Assembly (NCBI GenBank): GCA_028564705.1
Contig: JAPXFQ010000398.1
Coordinates: forward strand, 1,240,001-1,304,000
DNA: 64,000 nt
Reading direction: 5' to 3'
Source of the DNA: Apricaphanius iberus
Taxonomy: Eukaryota; Chordata; Actinopteri; Cyprinodontiformes; Aphaniidae
Shown: positions 24,894 through 36,175 of the stretch, piece by piece
Layout of the letters: every line of letters begins with the position of its first letter
How positions within the stretch are numbered: the stretch's first letter is position 1
Notes under the pieces: model-generated
Database searches by the model: none
Told to the model about the DNA's origin: nothing
The model's input: the letters and a program-made list of their open reading frames with translations, nothing else
Made by a program: the position numbers and the translations under genes

Positions 24894-25219
24894 AATAAGG
24901 AGTAAAACATGTGAAGTGCTATGGATTCAGCAAACCCGAGTAAAAGTTAAACAATACAACAGTTGATGTTACTTTGATAACAGTTCTTATACTAATCATA
25001 CCAACTCATATGTAACTGTAGGATTGACTAGAGATGTTAGTAGGAGAGGTACAGTATTTTATCTACAGGGGAACATAGAATACAGGTGAAAAAAGGCAAT
25101 TCAAACAAATACAGATATGTAATAAATACAGACCCATTTAATAGATAAAAATATTATTGAAAAGTTGAATTGTCTTAGTAAAAAAAGAAGCCAATTTTAA
25201 TCAGAATGAGGGAAATTAC

Positions 25220-25433
25220 CCAATTGCAGGGCAACATAGAGACAAACAACCAACTATACATGCACACCTAAGAAAAATTTACAGAGACCAAGTAATCTAA
25301 AAGCCATGTTTTTGGACTGTACTACACATGGAGAACATGCAAACTCAATGCAGAAAGACCCTGGGCTGGATTCAAACCTAGGACCTTCTTGCTAAAAGGC
25401 AACAGTGCTATCTACAGCACCATTGTACCACCC
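25220..25433 (-). repeat. tRNA-derived SINE copy, divergent, in a ~65-bp direct repeat
   Basis: GCAGGGCAACATAGAGACAA, AAGCCATGTTTTTGGACTGT, GGAGAACATGCAAACTCAAT and CTAGGACCTTCTTGC match the SINE at 19701-20034, minus oriented, with deletions. The flanks 25156-25219 and 25434-25497 resemble each other along about 65 bases. Confidence 0.7.
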
Positions 25434-25497
25434 ATTGAAAAGTTTTATCATCTCAGTAAAAAAAAGCCTATTTTGATTAAGAATGCGGGAAACTTCA

Positions 25498-26985
25498 TTG
25501 TCACTAGAATTTCTGAATAATCACAAATGTGCTAATTGTGGACTGCTTTGTTTTTTAAAGAACACTTTGTTCACACAAATCACACGTTTAGTTTTTGCAT
25601 GTTTTTGTTCCAGTCAGCACGGGTTTGAGTAGTTTTACATTCTAAATTCGATTATTCATACTTGCTCTGGATGATAGTTTGGAAATAAGGTTGGCAACCT
25701 TGTGGACAGCACTGTAAATCTCTGTGATAAAATTAAACCTTAAACCACTGTAGCTACAGGCACAGTGACACAAACCCTAGTTGGGACATCAAGACAACCT
25801 GAGAGCATGAAAACCAGTACACAACGTCTCATTCCATCTTCATTATTCTTCTTGATGGATAGGCGCCTTGTTCATTTTAAGTGTAAAAGGAGGCCTTTTT
25901 TCCCCCCTAATTTAGTTTTAGTAGACAATTTGTCTTGATTTGAAACACACGCTTCACATCATTTTGTGTGTGTTTGGGGTGACTGTACAGCTTGAGCAAG
26001 CTTTTCAGAATTGAAGCAGAGATGACAGCAGTTCGGCAGACCCTGCATGGCTCCATCGAGGGCAGGCCACTTTCAAGCTGCAGGAGAAAAACAAACCTGT
26101 CATCACAAGCATCATCAAACAACCATACATGAAGCTACAGGTACAGACATTAATGTTGGCATAAAACACTTGTGCCCTAAGAAGAAATGCACATGTAAAT
26201 TGCAAACTTGTTAAGTGGGATTTAATTTGTCGTTTTGGGTATCTTACATGAGCTCTTATGTGAGCATCTAAGTTCATTATTTCATCTACTCTTCCTACGT
26301 TTCATGTGCAGAACACCGACACAGACTCATGCCCACAAACTCCCAGCTGATTTGATTACACCTGATGGAATGGTGCAGTGTCTGGTAAAAAAAAAAAAGA
26401 AACAGCTTCACTTCTCATCAGCTCCTGCTTTGTTGTCTGTTGGCGCTGAGAACTAACAATATCTCCTGTTGGACATATTAATTCAGAATGAGGGTATATT
26501 TGACTGATGAATCAGGGTAACTTGGAGTCATCTGTGACTGTAAATATCAGGGTATGTTCTGATAAGTTTCTAAAAATGAAATAGCCATCTTTATGATTGC
26601 TTTGCAAATGGAGTGTTAGGGTGATTAGAGGCTTTCCTTATCTGATATATTACACGAAAGCTTAAAGCTGACTCATTTTTGCATGTAATGAACTAATAAA
26701 CCCAGCTGAAGTGAATATTGTATGAAATCAAACAGTGAGTGCTAGCTCTTGCGATAGGCTCTTTGATATAAAGTTAAAGCATTTGTTTCCTGTCATTTAT
26801 GCAAAAGCAAATGATCAAAATGTTTTTGGCTTTTGCTATGCTATGGTGATAAAATATGGAAAACCCTTAGGTTAACTGTACGATCTATGCTAAGACTTGG
26901 GGAGAAAAAAAATACTTTTACAGTAACTGATCGCAAATTTATTCAAACATTCATAAATTAAAGAAGAACTTTCACAGGATTGATT
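25498..26985. other. No gene recognised
   Basis: AT-rich DNA, with an A run at 26387-26398. Chance frames at 25907-26456 have no domain and no splice support. Confidence 0.35.
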
Positions 26986-27690
26986 GGATCTGACTGGGGG
27001 GGCGGGGGGAACTCAGTACAGAGGAGTTTGAGGATCTTCTTAAGCCATCCACCATGCCCTCAGTAATGGATGCAGTCTTAGGGAAGTCCATCACAATGGC
27101 TCCCCAGCTGCAGGGTGCCAGGGGTGGATGACATTCATCCTAAAATGCTGAAGGCTCTGGATAATGTAGGGCTGTCCTGGCTGACATGCTTCTTCAGTGT
27201 TGCATGAAAGACTGGAACAACATCTGTGCTTTAGGGTAGCCACAGAGGGTGTTCAGACGATAGAGAGATTGTAGTTCTCAGCCTCCTTCCAAGCTTATTC
27301 TGGGATGTTAGAAAGGTTAGCTTTAGGTTACCTCAAATTAAGGAGGAGCAGTGTGACTTTTAAACTGGCCTTGGACCAGATCTCTACCCTCGCAGAATTG
27401 CTTAGAGACTCCGATCTAGAATGGAACTGCAGACTGTTTACAGCTGTGTCTCTGTATTTCTTTGGAGGGGTGACAGAGATTCTTCAAAGAACAATCCGGT
27501 TCTTGTACATCCAAAGACAGAGCTTTGTCCACATTTTGGCAAAAAAATCAAGTTTGTTTCGGTGCAGAGTGGTTTCCATGAGGGCTGCTGTATATGGTGT
27601 TCATGGAAATGTTCCCAAGGTGTAATCCTGGAGAGAAGGGTGTGTAGTTTGGGAACATCAGAGTGTCACCTTTGCTTTTAGCAGCTAATA
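26986..27690 (+). pseudogene. Very degenerate LINE reverse-transcriptase remnant
   Basis: A plus-strand frame near 27121 reads GVDDIHPKMLKALDNVGLSW, like the early RT motif of teleost LINEs (compare the motif in the element at 3232-4985). The following sequence has stops and frame changes and cannot be read as a protein. Borders are uncertain. Confidence 0.4.
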
Positions 27691-29814
27691 TGGTTCTGTT
27701 AGGATCTTCAAGCCATGTCCTTCAGCATGTGCTGCTGCTGGAATGTTCTGCAGCCCAGTTTGAAGACATTGGGTTAGAATGAGGTCCATTAAATCTCAAC
27801 CCATAGATCTTGAGTGGAAAAGGGTTAATGAATTCCTCATGGTTGGAGCTCTTACTCTCCTTCAAGAAGAAAAAATTCTATTATCCCAGTGTCCTGTTCA
27901 CAAGAGAAGGCTGAGAAAGCAGGAGACAGCTAAACAGGATGAGGCCACGCCTGCAGTGATGTAGTTGCTCCTGTTTAACGTGTAGAAGAGATGTCAGAGT
28001 AAAAAAAATACACCTCTCATTTTTAACTGTCCATCTATGCTGCAAGCCTTATCTATGATCATGAAATAACGATCATGCAAAAATAAGATCTGCTTTAGAG
28101 ATAGGGTTAGGAGCTCTGTCATGTGGGAGAGCTCATAAGAGGCCCCCGTCCTCTACAATGACACATTGAGAGGATCTGCAAGCATTTTATGGATGGATCG
28201 CTGGATGGATAAAAAAAAGACCTAATCTACCTCGCACCCCTGTTCCTATTTTGATATCTCCTAGCTTCCTTTGATCATCTCAAATAATTTTTCATCCTGT
28301 GTAATTTTATGAACATCTTGGTTCACACCAGGGCAGTTTTCTCATTTAGCATTGGGAGCATTGAGAACCCAGATTAAACATTAAATTAACAAACAGCTAA
28401 TTTACAAACCAATAAAAGCACTATTTGAACTCATCTCCCCCATTTTAATGATCTTTTGCAAGTTGTCCATAAATATTCCGGTCAGCGAGGGGTGAGTAGT
28501 TTTGAATTTAGCTGCACTGGTCAATACATGGAAGCATTGTAATAGTGTGCAGGGAAATAACCGTAATTTACAACCAGATAGTTCAGTTATTAGCTGCTCG
28601 ATTATGGTCCACCAGATATGATATACTGATATTACCAGACACACAAAGACCTGATTAACTGAGAGTTAAAGCCTTTAAAAGAATAATTATTGCATTCAAC
28701 AAAGTAATGGAAGGAAGGGAACTGTAATTCACGGCTGATAATGGATCAGGCTTTTATGCCTCTTTTGAAAATTCATTCTTCAATATTTCAGATGCAAAAT
28801 ATTGCACAAGCGAATATGAATGTATTGAATCTGTAAAACTAATTGGAGTCGGATTATTTTGTTGCATCCGCTTCTTTTGTCTACTCAAGCTTTGTGAACT
28901 GTTGACAAGTTATTTCAAGTGAGCTAAACTGAAATTGATTGTTTTTTTATTTGCTGCCGGGCTGTGCCTTGTCTTCGCTTTGCGTGCTTCATAATCATGT
29001 TTCCCTTCTACTCAGATCCGTCTCCACACCTCGCCTTCACCCCCCCACCCTTTTCCCCTCCATCCCTCTGTTCTTATTTAGTTCTCTCCCACCAGCTGTT
29101 CTTGCTTTTCTCTTTATCATCTCAGGTGTGATTGCAGCGTTGGCAAGCTGAGAGCTGACGTAAGCTCGGGGGAGCAACAAATGATTAGATTGCATGGGGA
29201 AGTTGCAGTACTGAAAATAAGTATTGGCGTACAGCGTCAAGAACTTTTGTCCGGGGGGGGGGGTGTCCATGCTAAGTTTGGTGGAGCTGACGTAAAGAAA
29301 CCGCCTGCAGCTACAGTGACAAAAACTATTCACGGAGGTCTTTAAATGACTAAAGCTATGTATGCTTCAATATATCTCTTTATATTCTTTTTGTTTTTCA
29401 ATTCATTCTAATACCTCTTTCCTAAATGCGACTTGACTAAAGTGTACAGTCGCAGCAATGTCAAGAAAGCAAATTTCTGAGTCCTAACAGCAGCTGTGAT
29501 GCCCTTGAAACAGCTGTGCATGTCAAACCAGAGCCTCAACACAATTTTACAGTAGACTGCAATTCAGTTTTTTTTTTATGTGTTTATCTATTAACACCAT
29601 CTGACCAGATTATTACTTCAGATATGTTGGCTTCCTGCTGTTCAGAGCAACACGCTGTACAGCCCTCAAGTCACTGTTGGAGTGGCTGCTCAACATGAGT
29701 CATGCATTAGCCATAATAACTTGACCCTTTCCCAAACCCACACAGAAACAAGGACTTCTAATTTACAAAAATCCGTTGCTTAGCAGGTTTGTTTTTGTTT
29801 TTCTGCAGTATTGT
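27691..29814. other. No gene recognised
   Basis: Mixed AT-rich DNA. It contains an 11-G run at 29253-29263 and a short GGATGGATCGCTGGATGGAT piece near 28190. No exon supported. Confidence 0.35.
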
Positions 29815-30110
29815 CCTATTTTAACTTCCCAGATCAGCTTCAGTTTTAGTCTCATCTGATCAGACCACCTCTCTGAGGTTTTCAAATAACAGCTGCATTT
29901 ACACTGAGGTCAAGCTACCTACAGGTTTGGATCTATTTACCTGTTGGGTGACTTCTGAAAGCAACTAGTTTGCACTGGATTTAACTTAGGGTTGACATAA
30001 AAAAGTGGGGTTAAACACAAACATTTGACACGCTTTTCAGATTTTAATTTAAAAGTAAAACTGAAGCCATATGTCATTTACCGCAATATCACAATTAAGA
30101 AAAATATATC
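29815..30110. mobile_element. Tc1-like transposon end fragment
   Basis: GTCTCATCTGATCAGACCAC, TAACAGCTGCATTTACACTG, GGTGACTTCTGAAAGCAACT and CACGCTTTTCAGATTTTAAT match in order the terminal region of the teleost Tc1-like family also seen at 18775-19290. Non-coding remnant. Confidence 0.5.
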
Positions 30111-31299
30111 TTACCTATGGTGGTGATCAATTATGCTGTGAAGGGTGGAGATTTATGAGGTGCTATAGAAAATGTCAAACAGTTTGAAAATTCACTTTAT
30201 GGAGTTTTAACATCATTCTTCCTTTTCTTCCTGAATCTCTTTGAGTTGCCATGCCTATTCAATATACTAACATTCTTAAAGTGCATAACATTTCTGACTA
30301 TAATCGTTGAGCTCAAAGAGATTCATGTTCCAATACTGAATTGTCTAGCGAGGGAAACCATAATGTGACAGTATGCAAAATCTGGGATTGGTTTTTGGGA
30401 TTTATCCTGGAGAGGATGTCTTATCAGGCATAATACAGCCGGAATTATTGCAAGCGGGGATGACAAGATTTTCCTAAAAAGGTGTAGGATGATCCTTTAT
30501 TTTGTTTTGTTTTCTTTTTTTGCTTTTTGAACACCAATGTTAGAGAAAGGGTCAAATCCAGGATTAAGATCCATAATGTGTGTCATGTCCTAATGCTTCT
30601 CATCACTTTAATAAATCAGGAGGCCACTGCAGCGGCCATTCTCACAGAATGATTCAGGCAACACTCATTCCGTAGGATGGTACATCACTGTGATGACAGC
30701 ACATTAACCCTTGACCAATGGTCACACATGTGCCATAAAATAAATGAAAATGCAGACAAAGTAGGGCACTGCCATTACTCTTTGCTCTGACTGACCACAG
30801 GGGTGCTATAGTGGTGCGTTAAGACTCACTCAGCAGAAACCAAAAAAGAATTAAGGTCTTCTCAGATGTTACACCCTGCAAATTTTCGAACTAGAATGCA
30901 TCATAAAGATATGAAAGAAAACCTTGTTTTAAATCAGAATCAGAGTTCTGTTCTCCCTGAATTCCACCTTTTGCAGGGACCTGTGGGACAGTTTTAGACA
31001 GAGATAGTCTAGACCTGCTTTGACCAATCAGAGGGGATGAATTGCATCAGGAACTGCAGCTGCTCAAACAGGCATACCACAAAGGTGGCTGATCACTTCT
31101 GGGAACTTTCTGTCATTACTGCACAAACACATACATGTAATATGTAATTTGCATCAAACGTAAAGGGGGAAAACAGCTGAAAGAGGACTTTGTGGATAGC
31201 AGGAAGAAAGAGAGGCTTATTGCAATGATTTCACACAAAAACAATTATTTTTGTTTAAAATTGTAGACAAAAAAACAACTACTTAAACAATTGTTTATA
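30111..31299. other. No gene recognised
   Basis: No exon, RNA gene or clear repeat end seen. Confidence 0.35.
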
Positions 31300-31400
31300 G
31301 AACAGAATAGAACAGAACAGAATAGAATAGAAGTACTTTATCAATCCCATAAGGGAAATGTTCTTGTTGCAGCAGCATGCAAAACACAAATAAAACAACA
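31300..31400 (-). repeat. Retroelement tail with AGAAT/AGAAC pentanucleotide repeat
   Basis: AACAGAATAGAACAGAACAG then AAGTACTTTATCAATCCCAT and AAGGGAAATG. Read on the minus strand this is the usual teleost 3' tail that ends in a short pentanucleotide repeat. Similar tails are at 44823-44885 and 53825-53895. Confidence 0.55.
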
Positions 31401-31787
31401 CACAAAAACTGTAAATAAATAAGCTCTAAATACACACATATAAGACCAAAATTAGATTACTAAAAAGAAGAACAAGAAAATTAATTTACAAAGAAAAAAT
31501 ATAGAAAAGTTCTTAAAATTTGGAGGATAGAACAGATAAAATAAAATATTATTAAAATTAGATGCGCGGGACAAGGTCTTCATGATGTGAGATGTCAAAA
31601 CCACCGGTCTGTAATCATTCAGCTCTACTGGTGGCCCTATTTTGTCTGGTGTGCGCGTACTATATGAGATATATGAAACACAATAGATCCAAAGAAAAAA
31701 TTGAAGCTCTGGCTGAAAGCTTCATTAGACCAGAAATGTAGAATTTGATGACTAGTTTACACAGGGAGTTCAAAATACTTTCCACTC

Positions 31788-31860
31788 TGCCGAAACCCGG
31801 GATCGAACCAGGGACCTTTAGATCTTCAGTCTAACGCTCTCCCAACTGAGCTATTTCGGC
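31788..31860 (-). tRNA. tRNA-Phe (GAA)
   Basis: The minus strand reads GCCGAAATAGCTCAG at its 5' end and GGTTCGATCC (B box) near its 3' end. Acceptor GCCGAAA pairs with TTTCGGC, followed by discriminator A (31788). The anticodon loop CTGAAGA gives GAA. It is 73 nt, with no intron. A TTTT Pol III stop lies just downstream at 31772-31775 (AAAA on the plus strand). All conserved tRNA features are present, so it is probably functional. It lies upstream of the first gig2 gene on the opposite strand. Confidence 0.95.
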
Positions 31861-32088
31861 GTACAGGCTACTGGCGTGTTAATCAACTTTACCTGGCATA
31901 ATATATCATATGTGCGCTTTATCTCATATATGTTACTAAATTGGTAAACACGGTGTCTAATATAAAATGAAATATGCTACTTCTTATATAAGACCATTCG
32001 GCACAAAGAAAGTTTATTGTTAGTAGACCCGCCTCTTCCGAGTAAGCAGCTGGTATATTCTTTACGGGTGTGATTATTTTCAATTCCT

Positions 32089-32101
32089 TTAAATCGAAAC
32101 T
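32089..32101 (+). promoter_or_regulatory. Interferon-response-type motif of first gig2 gene
   Basis: TTAAATCGAAACT contains an IRF core (AANNGAAA). The same 13 bases occur at 36072-36084 before the second gig2 gene. It lies about 45 bases before the donor of the non-coding first exon, so it may be at or near the transcription start. Confidence 0.55.
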
Positions 32102-32145
32102 GCCAGAACCAAAAGTAGTTGACAGACTGCGACTTCACACGGGCG

Positions 32146-32614
32146 GTAAGTGTAGAAAAAGAAATCCCATTCCCTAAAGACGTTTTTATCTAAAAGGAGA
32201 ACGTCAATTCTTAATTAGAAAATATTTTATTTCTTAACCAAAAATATAGTGCTTTGCATGGGACTGAGATTGGCTTAAAGATTGCAGACAGCAAAGTTTA
32301 GTTTCATTCCCTCCCGAAAAAAAAAAAAAATATTCATGGTATGAAAGTTGGGTCTTGGAGGGTAGGAGCAACAGAGAAAAATTAGAGGCAGACAGATTTT
32401 GTTTTTAAGTTTGTATAATACAAACAGGCTTCTTAAAGTAAAACAGGTTTCACAAAGTAGAACAAGGAAGCAATTAAAACTGTACACAGTGTAGGGCAAC
32501 TTCTGAATAGCAGTAAAGGAATTGAAATGTCACCGTTTCAAAAATGCATGGTGATAACCATACTCAAATCATGCCATTGCTCTTTAACTTTCCTGTCCTC
32601 ATTGTTTTAAACAG
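32146..32614 (+). other. 5' UTR intron of first gig2 gene
   Basis: GGGCG|GTAAGTGT at 32146 is a strong donor. TTGTTTTAAACAG|GCCAGA at 32614 is a good acceptor 6 bases before the ATG. The second gig2 gene has the same arrangement. Exon 1 is therefore non-coding. Its 5' end is not determined. Confidence 0.75.
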
Positions 32615-32620
32615 GCCAGA

Positions 32621-33292
32621 ATGTCAGTTCAGTTCTCCGGCTGGGAGGTGGTGGATGATGGTGCCTGCTTTCCTGGCGTGTTGCTGGCGCCAGCACAGAA
32701 GCCTCAAAACAAAGGTGTCTACAAAATGTTTCACGGTACCAGTGTTGCCAGTGCGCGGGCCATCATCGCTGGCGGATTTAAGCAGTCATCTGGTGGTATG
32801 CTGGGAAAGGGTGTGTACATGAGCCGGGATCTAAAGAAAGCGGCTAACTATCCTCTAAGAAGTAACCCTAATGACCGTGTGATCTTTGAGCTACGTGTTC
32901 GTGTAGGCCGTGTCAAGCGCATTGACAAGGACAACCATCATTTGCAGTTAACCTGGAGTGCAAATGGCTACGACACTGCCTGGATACCCCCCAACTGTGG
33001 TATGAAATGTGTACCCAGTGGCCTGGAGGAGGACTGTGTGTTTGACCCTAAAAGGGTGAAGGTTGTGGGCGTCGCAAAAGCCCCAAACACTGCAATAGAA
33101 AAGGAGCTTCAGCAGCTTCTCGATAAAGCATCGAAGCAAGACAAGGGAAAAGCTGGTGATCATAAAGATGTGTGTTCCCTGTGCAAGAGAAAGACCCAAC
33201 AAGGAGCTAAACACATTAAGCAGCAGTGCTGGGAGTGTGGTCAAAACATCTGCATTCTCACGTCCAAGCACTTTTGTCAAAACAAGCCTTAA
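32621..33292 (+). CDS. gig2: Gig2 family protein (grass carp reovirus-induced gene 2-like), copy 1
   Basis: Gig2 proteins are fish proteins with a PARP-like fold, induced by interferon and virus. Their exact biochemical role is not settled. This 223-residue single coding exon carries VYKMFHGTSVASARAIIAGG (33-52), the PARP-like nucleotide-pocket start with H38-G39, then GMLGKGVYMSRDLKKAANYP (59-78), IDKDNH, and the family-typical YDTAWIPPNCGMK and PSGLEEDCVFDP. A C-terminal Cys/His cluster follows (CSLC, then H, QQCWEC, CILTSKHFC). The start ATG lies 6 bases after the splice acceptor. No transmembrane or signal segment is seen. The gene is a tandem paralogue of the one at 37131 (same length, same intron position). 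AATAAA at 33631-33636 is a likely poly(A) signal. Confidence 0.9.
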   Translation: MSVQFSGWEVVDDGACFPGVLLAPAQKPQNKGVYKMFHGTSVASARAIIAGGFKQSSGGMLGKGVYMSRDLKKAANYPLRSNPNDRVIFELRVRVGRVKRIDKDNHHLQLTWSANGYDTAWIPPNCGMKCVPSGLEEDCVFDPKRVKVVGVAKAPNTAIEKELQQLLDKASKQDKGKAGDHKDVCSLCKRKTQQGAKHIKQQCWECGQNICILTSKHFCQNKP

Positions 33293-33630
33293 CAGAAGCT
33301 GTGGGAAGAATGAAAGAAGAGTCGAATGATGATGCTAAAAGCAATCTGAATGATTAGCATTATTAAAAATAAGCCGACAAAAAAAATAGAAATAAGAATC
33401 ACTTTTAAAAATATGTCAATCTTACTGAAAACCATTCATAAAACTTTTGAAGTGATTATAAAATGATATGTAAAGATGTTTGTAGTTATATGTAATCCAT
33501 GGCTTGTTAAAGTTGATTTTTATATATAGACTGCATGTTTATAGTGATAAAGAGAGAGTTACTGCTTACCTATGGGAGACCCATGTCTGATGTTTATTTG
33601 AGCAAATTAGAAAATTATTGAACATTAAGT

Positions 33631-33636
33631 AATAAA
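33631..33636 (+). terminator. Poly(A) signal, first gig2 gene
   Basis: AATAAA about 340 bases after the stop codon. It is the first canonical hexamer I find in a plausible 3' UTR. Confidence 0.5.
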
Positions 33637-34224
33637 AAAATATCTGAAAAAGAGTCCACTTGTTGATGGCTTCAGCTGTGCAGATGAAAGAATGTCCTGC
33701 ACTAGCTTCGTCTTCTCCGGTCTGCTCCCTGCAGGCATCACCACTGCGGTTCTCCTGCCTCCATCCTACCTTTTCCTTCTGTCACACATCACTTGTCTCC
33801 ATCCTCTCCAGCCTTTCTGCATCTCTATCCCCCCCGACACACACACACACTGTTTTTGATGGTTAGCCCGCAGGAATTTAAACTTTTACTATACTTGTAC
33901 TCCTTCCAGGCTTCACCTTTGCATGTGCCTGTACTTGTATTCTGTCTTGCTTCTGCTGACCTTCATCCCTTTTCTTTCTAGGGTAATTCTTCATCTCTTA
34001 AGTTCTCCTCCACCGACTCCCAATAATAAAAGCAAAGAGAAGGTATTGTTTAAAACACAACAGGTTCAATGGAAGTACATGACAGAACAGAGGTGCTCTT
34101 TTTTCCAAATCATCCTCATGACCACATTAATTATAGAAAATATAAACTTTTGATGGGATATTTATCCTTAAAGTCAACTCAGTCCTCATGCAGCTTAGTT
34201 GCAGATAGTTTAGGATAACTAAAG
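33637..34224. other. No gene recognised
   Basis: Pyrimidine-rich then AT-rich sequence with a short CA repeat at 33838-33850. No exon. Confidence 0.4.
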
Positions 34225-34785
34225 CCATTCTAAAAAAAAAATCGATTCTGCTTGTCCCAGTCGAAAAAATCGATTCACATAAGAATCTTGATTCTTTGCT
34301 TAATGATTTTGAATCAGTTTTTAAAATAATAATTTTTAAAAAATCGATTTTCAAAAAAAACATTTTCTGTTTTTTACATTCAGCTCAGGCTTTGAAAAGT
34401 TTAAGTTCACTTTATTATGAAGCATATTTAAGTATGTAGCAGTTTACTTTAGAAAGTCTTTACTTTTCATTCATTCTGTTGTAAAGGTTTAACATGTGGA
34501 AAGTACAACATTCAGAAAATTATATATCTTTTCAATACCATAGTGAATTAAAAATCTGCAATATTTAAGAATCTCAATTGAAATTTAATCGGCACTTATA
34601 AAAAATCATAAAAGAATTTAATCAGGAGAAAAAGCATAGTCTCAGCCCTACAAATTGGCACCTTTTTTTACTAATAGTATTGATTGTGAATCGATTCTGA
34701 ATAGAGAATCGGTTCTGAAACGAATCGTCACTCCACGAATCAGAATCGAATCGTGAGTTGTTGTAAGATTCACATCCCTAATACC
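34225..34785. repeat. hAT-like non-autonomous element, left end unclear
   Basis: Many AATCGATT and GAATCGATTC motifs and a right end GTAAGATTCACATCCCTA, which is typical of hAT MITEs whose ends read TAGGGATG. I cannot find the matching left end or target duplication, so it may be truncated. Confidence 0.45.
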
Positions 34786-34789
34786 AACT

Positions 34790-35440
34790 ATTAGCTTTAT
34801 CAAGGTTAAAGGAAGGTTTTAAGCCTGGTCTTGAAATTGACAGGGTTTTTGCCTCGTAGCTGGTTCCACAGGAGAGGAGCATGATAACTAAAAGATCTGC
34901 CTCCAATTCTACTGTGAGAAATCCTAAGAACTAACACTAAACTTGTAGTCTGAGAACGAAGTGCTCTGTTAGGAACGATCAGATCTCTGATGTGAGATGG
35001 AATTCGATTATTAAGATTGTTATATGTAAGAATAAGGATCTTAAACTCTATTCTGGATTTAATAGGGAGCCACTGATGGGAAGCTAAAACAGAAACAAAT
35101 GTGATCTGTTTTTTTACTATTCATCAGAACTCTTGCTGCAGCATTCCAGCAGGTTGGAACTGGAATTCCAGCATTCCAGTAGTCCAGCCTTGATGTATAC
35201 AACGACATATAAATAATAAAAATACATATATATTCACAAATGCATGGACTAGTTTCTCAACCTCACTCCTGGACAGGATGTTTAATAAGGGATTTGAATG
35301 TCATGTCTTGGTAAAAAAAACAACACAGAGGTCCTTTACTGTATTACAGGAGGCCAATTTTTTGCCATCCAGATGGAGTGATTGACTTACAAATCTAGTG
35401 ATTCTGTGAAAGCTTCAGGTTTGTTAATGAACACAAGTGA
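34790..35440. repeat. Old teleost interspersed repeat between the gig2 genes
   Basis: TGACAGGGTTTTTGCCTCGT, TGGTTCCACAGGAGAGGAGC, CTGAGAACGAAGTGCTCTGT, TTCTGGATTTAATAGGGAGC and CTCCTGGACAGGATGTTTAA are segments of a repeat common in teleost genomes, probably retroelement-derived (recalled, class uncertain). An internal GGAATTCCAGCATTCCAG duplication is present near 35160-35180. Confidence 0.55.
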
Positions 35441-35936
35441 ATAAACAGGATTCAGCTAAGGGTTTAGACAAGATGAAAGCAGGAAAAGGGACGCTGACAG
35501 TAGTTCATGGGATGATAGGTGGAACTAAATTTAGGTCGAGCCTGAAAGAAAACTTGCTTGATACTGCAAAAGAATTGAGACTTGAGTGTTAACTTTTCGG
35601 CCTGACAATAAATACAGCAAAAGCTATAATAAATCGATTATATCAAAGCATATTTATGTTTGAAAATGTCCCGGTCTATGTCTCAACCAATTTGGAATCT
35701 TTGTGCAAAGTTGGAAATCCTTGGACTGGCCCTGATCCTCTGGATTGAACACTGCTTAGATTATTACACATATAGCCTAAATTCAAAGTATGGACTCAGT
35801 ACAGCCTCCAGCGCGGTTAAGTCAACTTGTGAATTACTATGAAATGAACGTAGAAAGGCTGCTTATCTCAAAGTTAAGTTAAATAAAAGAATCGCCTAAC
35901 AAAAGACAGATAATTAAAAATTGAATATAAAGTAAG

Positions 35937-36010
35937 TGGCCCGTACGGGGATCGAACCCGCGACCTTGGCGTTATTAGCACCACGCTCTAACCAACTGAG
36001 CTAACCGGCC
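35937..36010 (-). tRNA. tRNA-Ile (AAU)
   Basis: The minus strand starts GGCCGGTTAGCTCAGTTGG and ends with GGTTCGATCCCC then GGGCC plus discriminator A (35937). The anticodon loop CTAATAA gives AAT, read as IAU after modification. It is 74 nt without intron, with intact A and B boxes. It lies upstream of the second gig2 gene on the opposite strand, as the Phe tRNA does for the first. Confidence 0.95.
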
Positions 36011-36071
36011 ACGAGCACTCCGCCTTGTATGGAAGTATATCATCAAACAGAAAACGTGTGCTGGATGTCAC

Positions 36072-36084
36072 TTAAATCGAAACT
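36072..36084 (+). promoter_or_regulatory. Shared IRF-type motif of second gig2 gene
   Basis: TTAAATCGAAACT, identical to 32089-32101. Confidence 0.55.
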
Positions 36085-36121
36085 TTGAATTGATCTGTAC
36101 TAGAAACAATTACGAGACACC

Positions 36122-36137
36122 GAAAGAAACCGAAAGT
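36122..36137 (+). promoter_or_regulatory. ISRE (interferon-stimulated response element)
   Basis: GAAAGAAACCGAAAGT fits the ISRE core GAAANNGAAA with a following GT. It lies 39 bases before the exon 1 donor (36176), so it is in the promoter or the start of exon 1 of the second gig2 gene. It supports interferon control, as known for fish gig2. Confidence 0.7.
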
Positions 36138-36175
36138 TATATCAACTTTGGAGAACCGACGAATTCTCAGCGACG

